NCBI GenBank assembly: GCA_014058105.1 | Contig: JACGCM010002194.1 | Coordinates: 310,001-374,000, forward strand | Length of the DNA: 64,000 bases | Reading direction: 5' to 3' | From: Kingdonia uniflora | Taxonomy: Eukaryota > Streptophyta > Magnoliopsida > Ranunculales > Circaeasteraceae | Shown here: one piece after another, positions 63,931-64,000 of the stretch | Layout: every line of letters begins with the position of its first letter | How positions within the stretch are numbered: position 1 is the stretch's first letter | Notes under the pieces: model-generated | Database searches by the model: none | What the model was told of the DNA's origin: nothing | What the model saw: only the letters and a program-made list of their open reading frames with translations | Translations under genes and position numbers: made by a program

Positions 63931-64000
63931 AAATTCTCATTCTCTTTCATTTAGTTTTAGTTCTAATTGCAGGGAGAGGATTCGCCTACACTCACTTTCC

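Noticed and set aside
1..64000. CRISPR array, bacterial operons or phage genes
   Set aside because: No regular short repeats with unique spacers and no prokaryotic gene organisation. All repeats seen fit plant transposons, LTRs or satellites.

Overview
The window looks like repeat-dense nuclear DNA of a flowering plant, probably a eudicot. It is AT-rich and full of degenerate plant transposon families: Ty3/Gypsy Tat-lineage, Ty1/Copia, plant L1 LINEs, PIF/Harbinger, a small TIR element and a TRIM. Only fragments of ordinary plant genes are visible (NPF-like transporter, caleosin, plant mobile domain). I saw no bacterial-type operon, rRNA gene or CRISPR array. Almost every coding region is a pseudogene with stops and frameshifts. 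Species cannot be named from the sequence.

Layout. 1-11095 is the 3' part of a Tat-type Gypsy element (element A): pol with protease, RT, RNase H, a second archaeal-type RNase H and integrase. It is followed by a 194-bp tandem repeat, a long region with three antisense transcription units, a polypurine tract and the 3' LTR. 11411-17160 is a second copy of the same family (element B), from 5' LTR and PBS to the middle of integrase, where it breaks into a short inverted piece of its own gag. 17215-18688 holds CACTA-like AT-rich repeats, a decayed tRNA-like sequence and a duplicated host promoter segment. 18689-25848 is an antisense Copia element. 26151-32940 is a composite PIF/Harbinger transposon with TTA target duplications. 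It carries its transposase, its ORF1 and a captured plant-mobile-domain (PMD) gene. After it comes what looks like the intron-containing 5' end of a host gene (33117 onward).

33.6-46.6 kb is dominated by L1 LINE material: two related endonuclease-start fragments and a longer element at about 38.5-44.15 kb. A 974-bp TIR transposon with a perfect 8-bp target duplication sits inside the endonuclease of the longer element. An antisense chromovirus RT fragment lies at 36.5-37.1 kb. 47.9-48.7 kb has a regular 50-bp array with two TTCGAA sites per unit, next to LTR-like sequence. A single last-exon-like piece of an NPF-type transporter is at 51.1-51.8 kb, followed by a Copia-type LTR. 52.6-55.4 kb is GC-rich repeat sequence. 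55.8-57.8 kb holds a duplicated promoter-like segment, a complete TRIM (413 bp, 5-bp target duplication) and a caleosin exon. 57824-63930 is a second antisense Copia copy of the family seen at 18.7 kb.

The parts do not form a pathway. The window reads as nested insertions: Copia and Harbinger elements entered duplicated host promoters, and a small TIR element entered a LINE. The most unusual content is the antisense gene cluster in the Tat element, the PMD captured inside Harbinger, the bZIP-site array in the Copia leader, and the strict 50-bp TTCGAA array.
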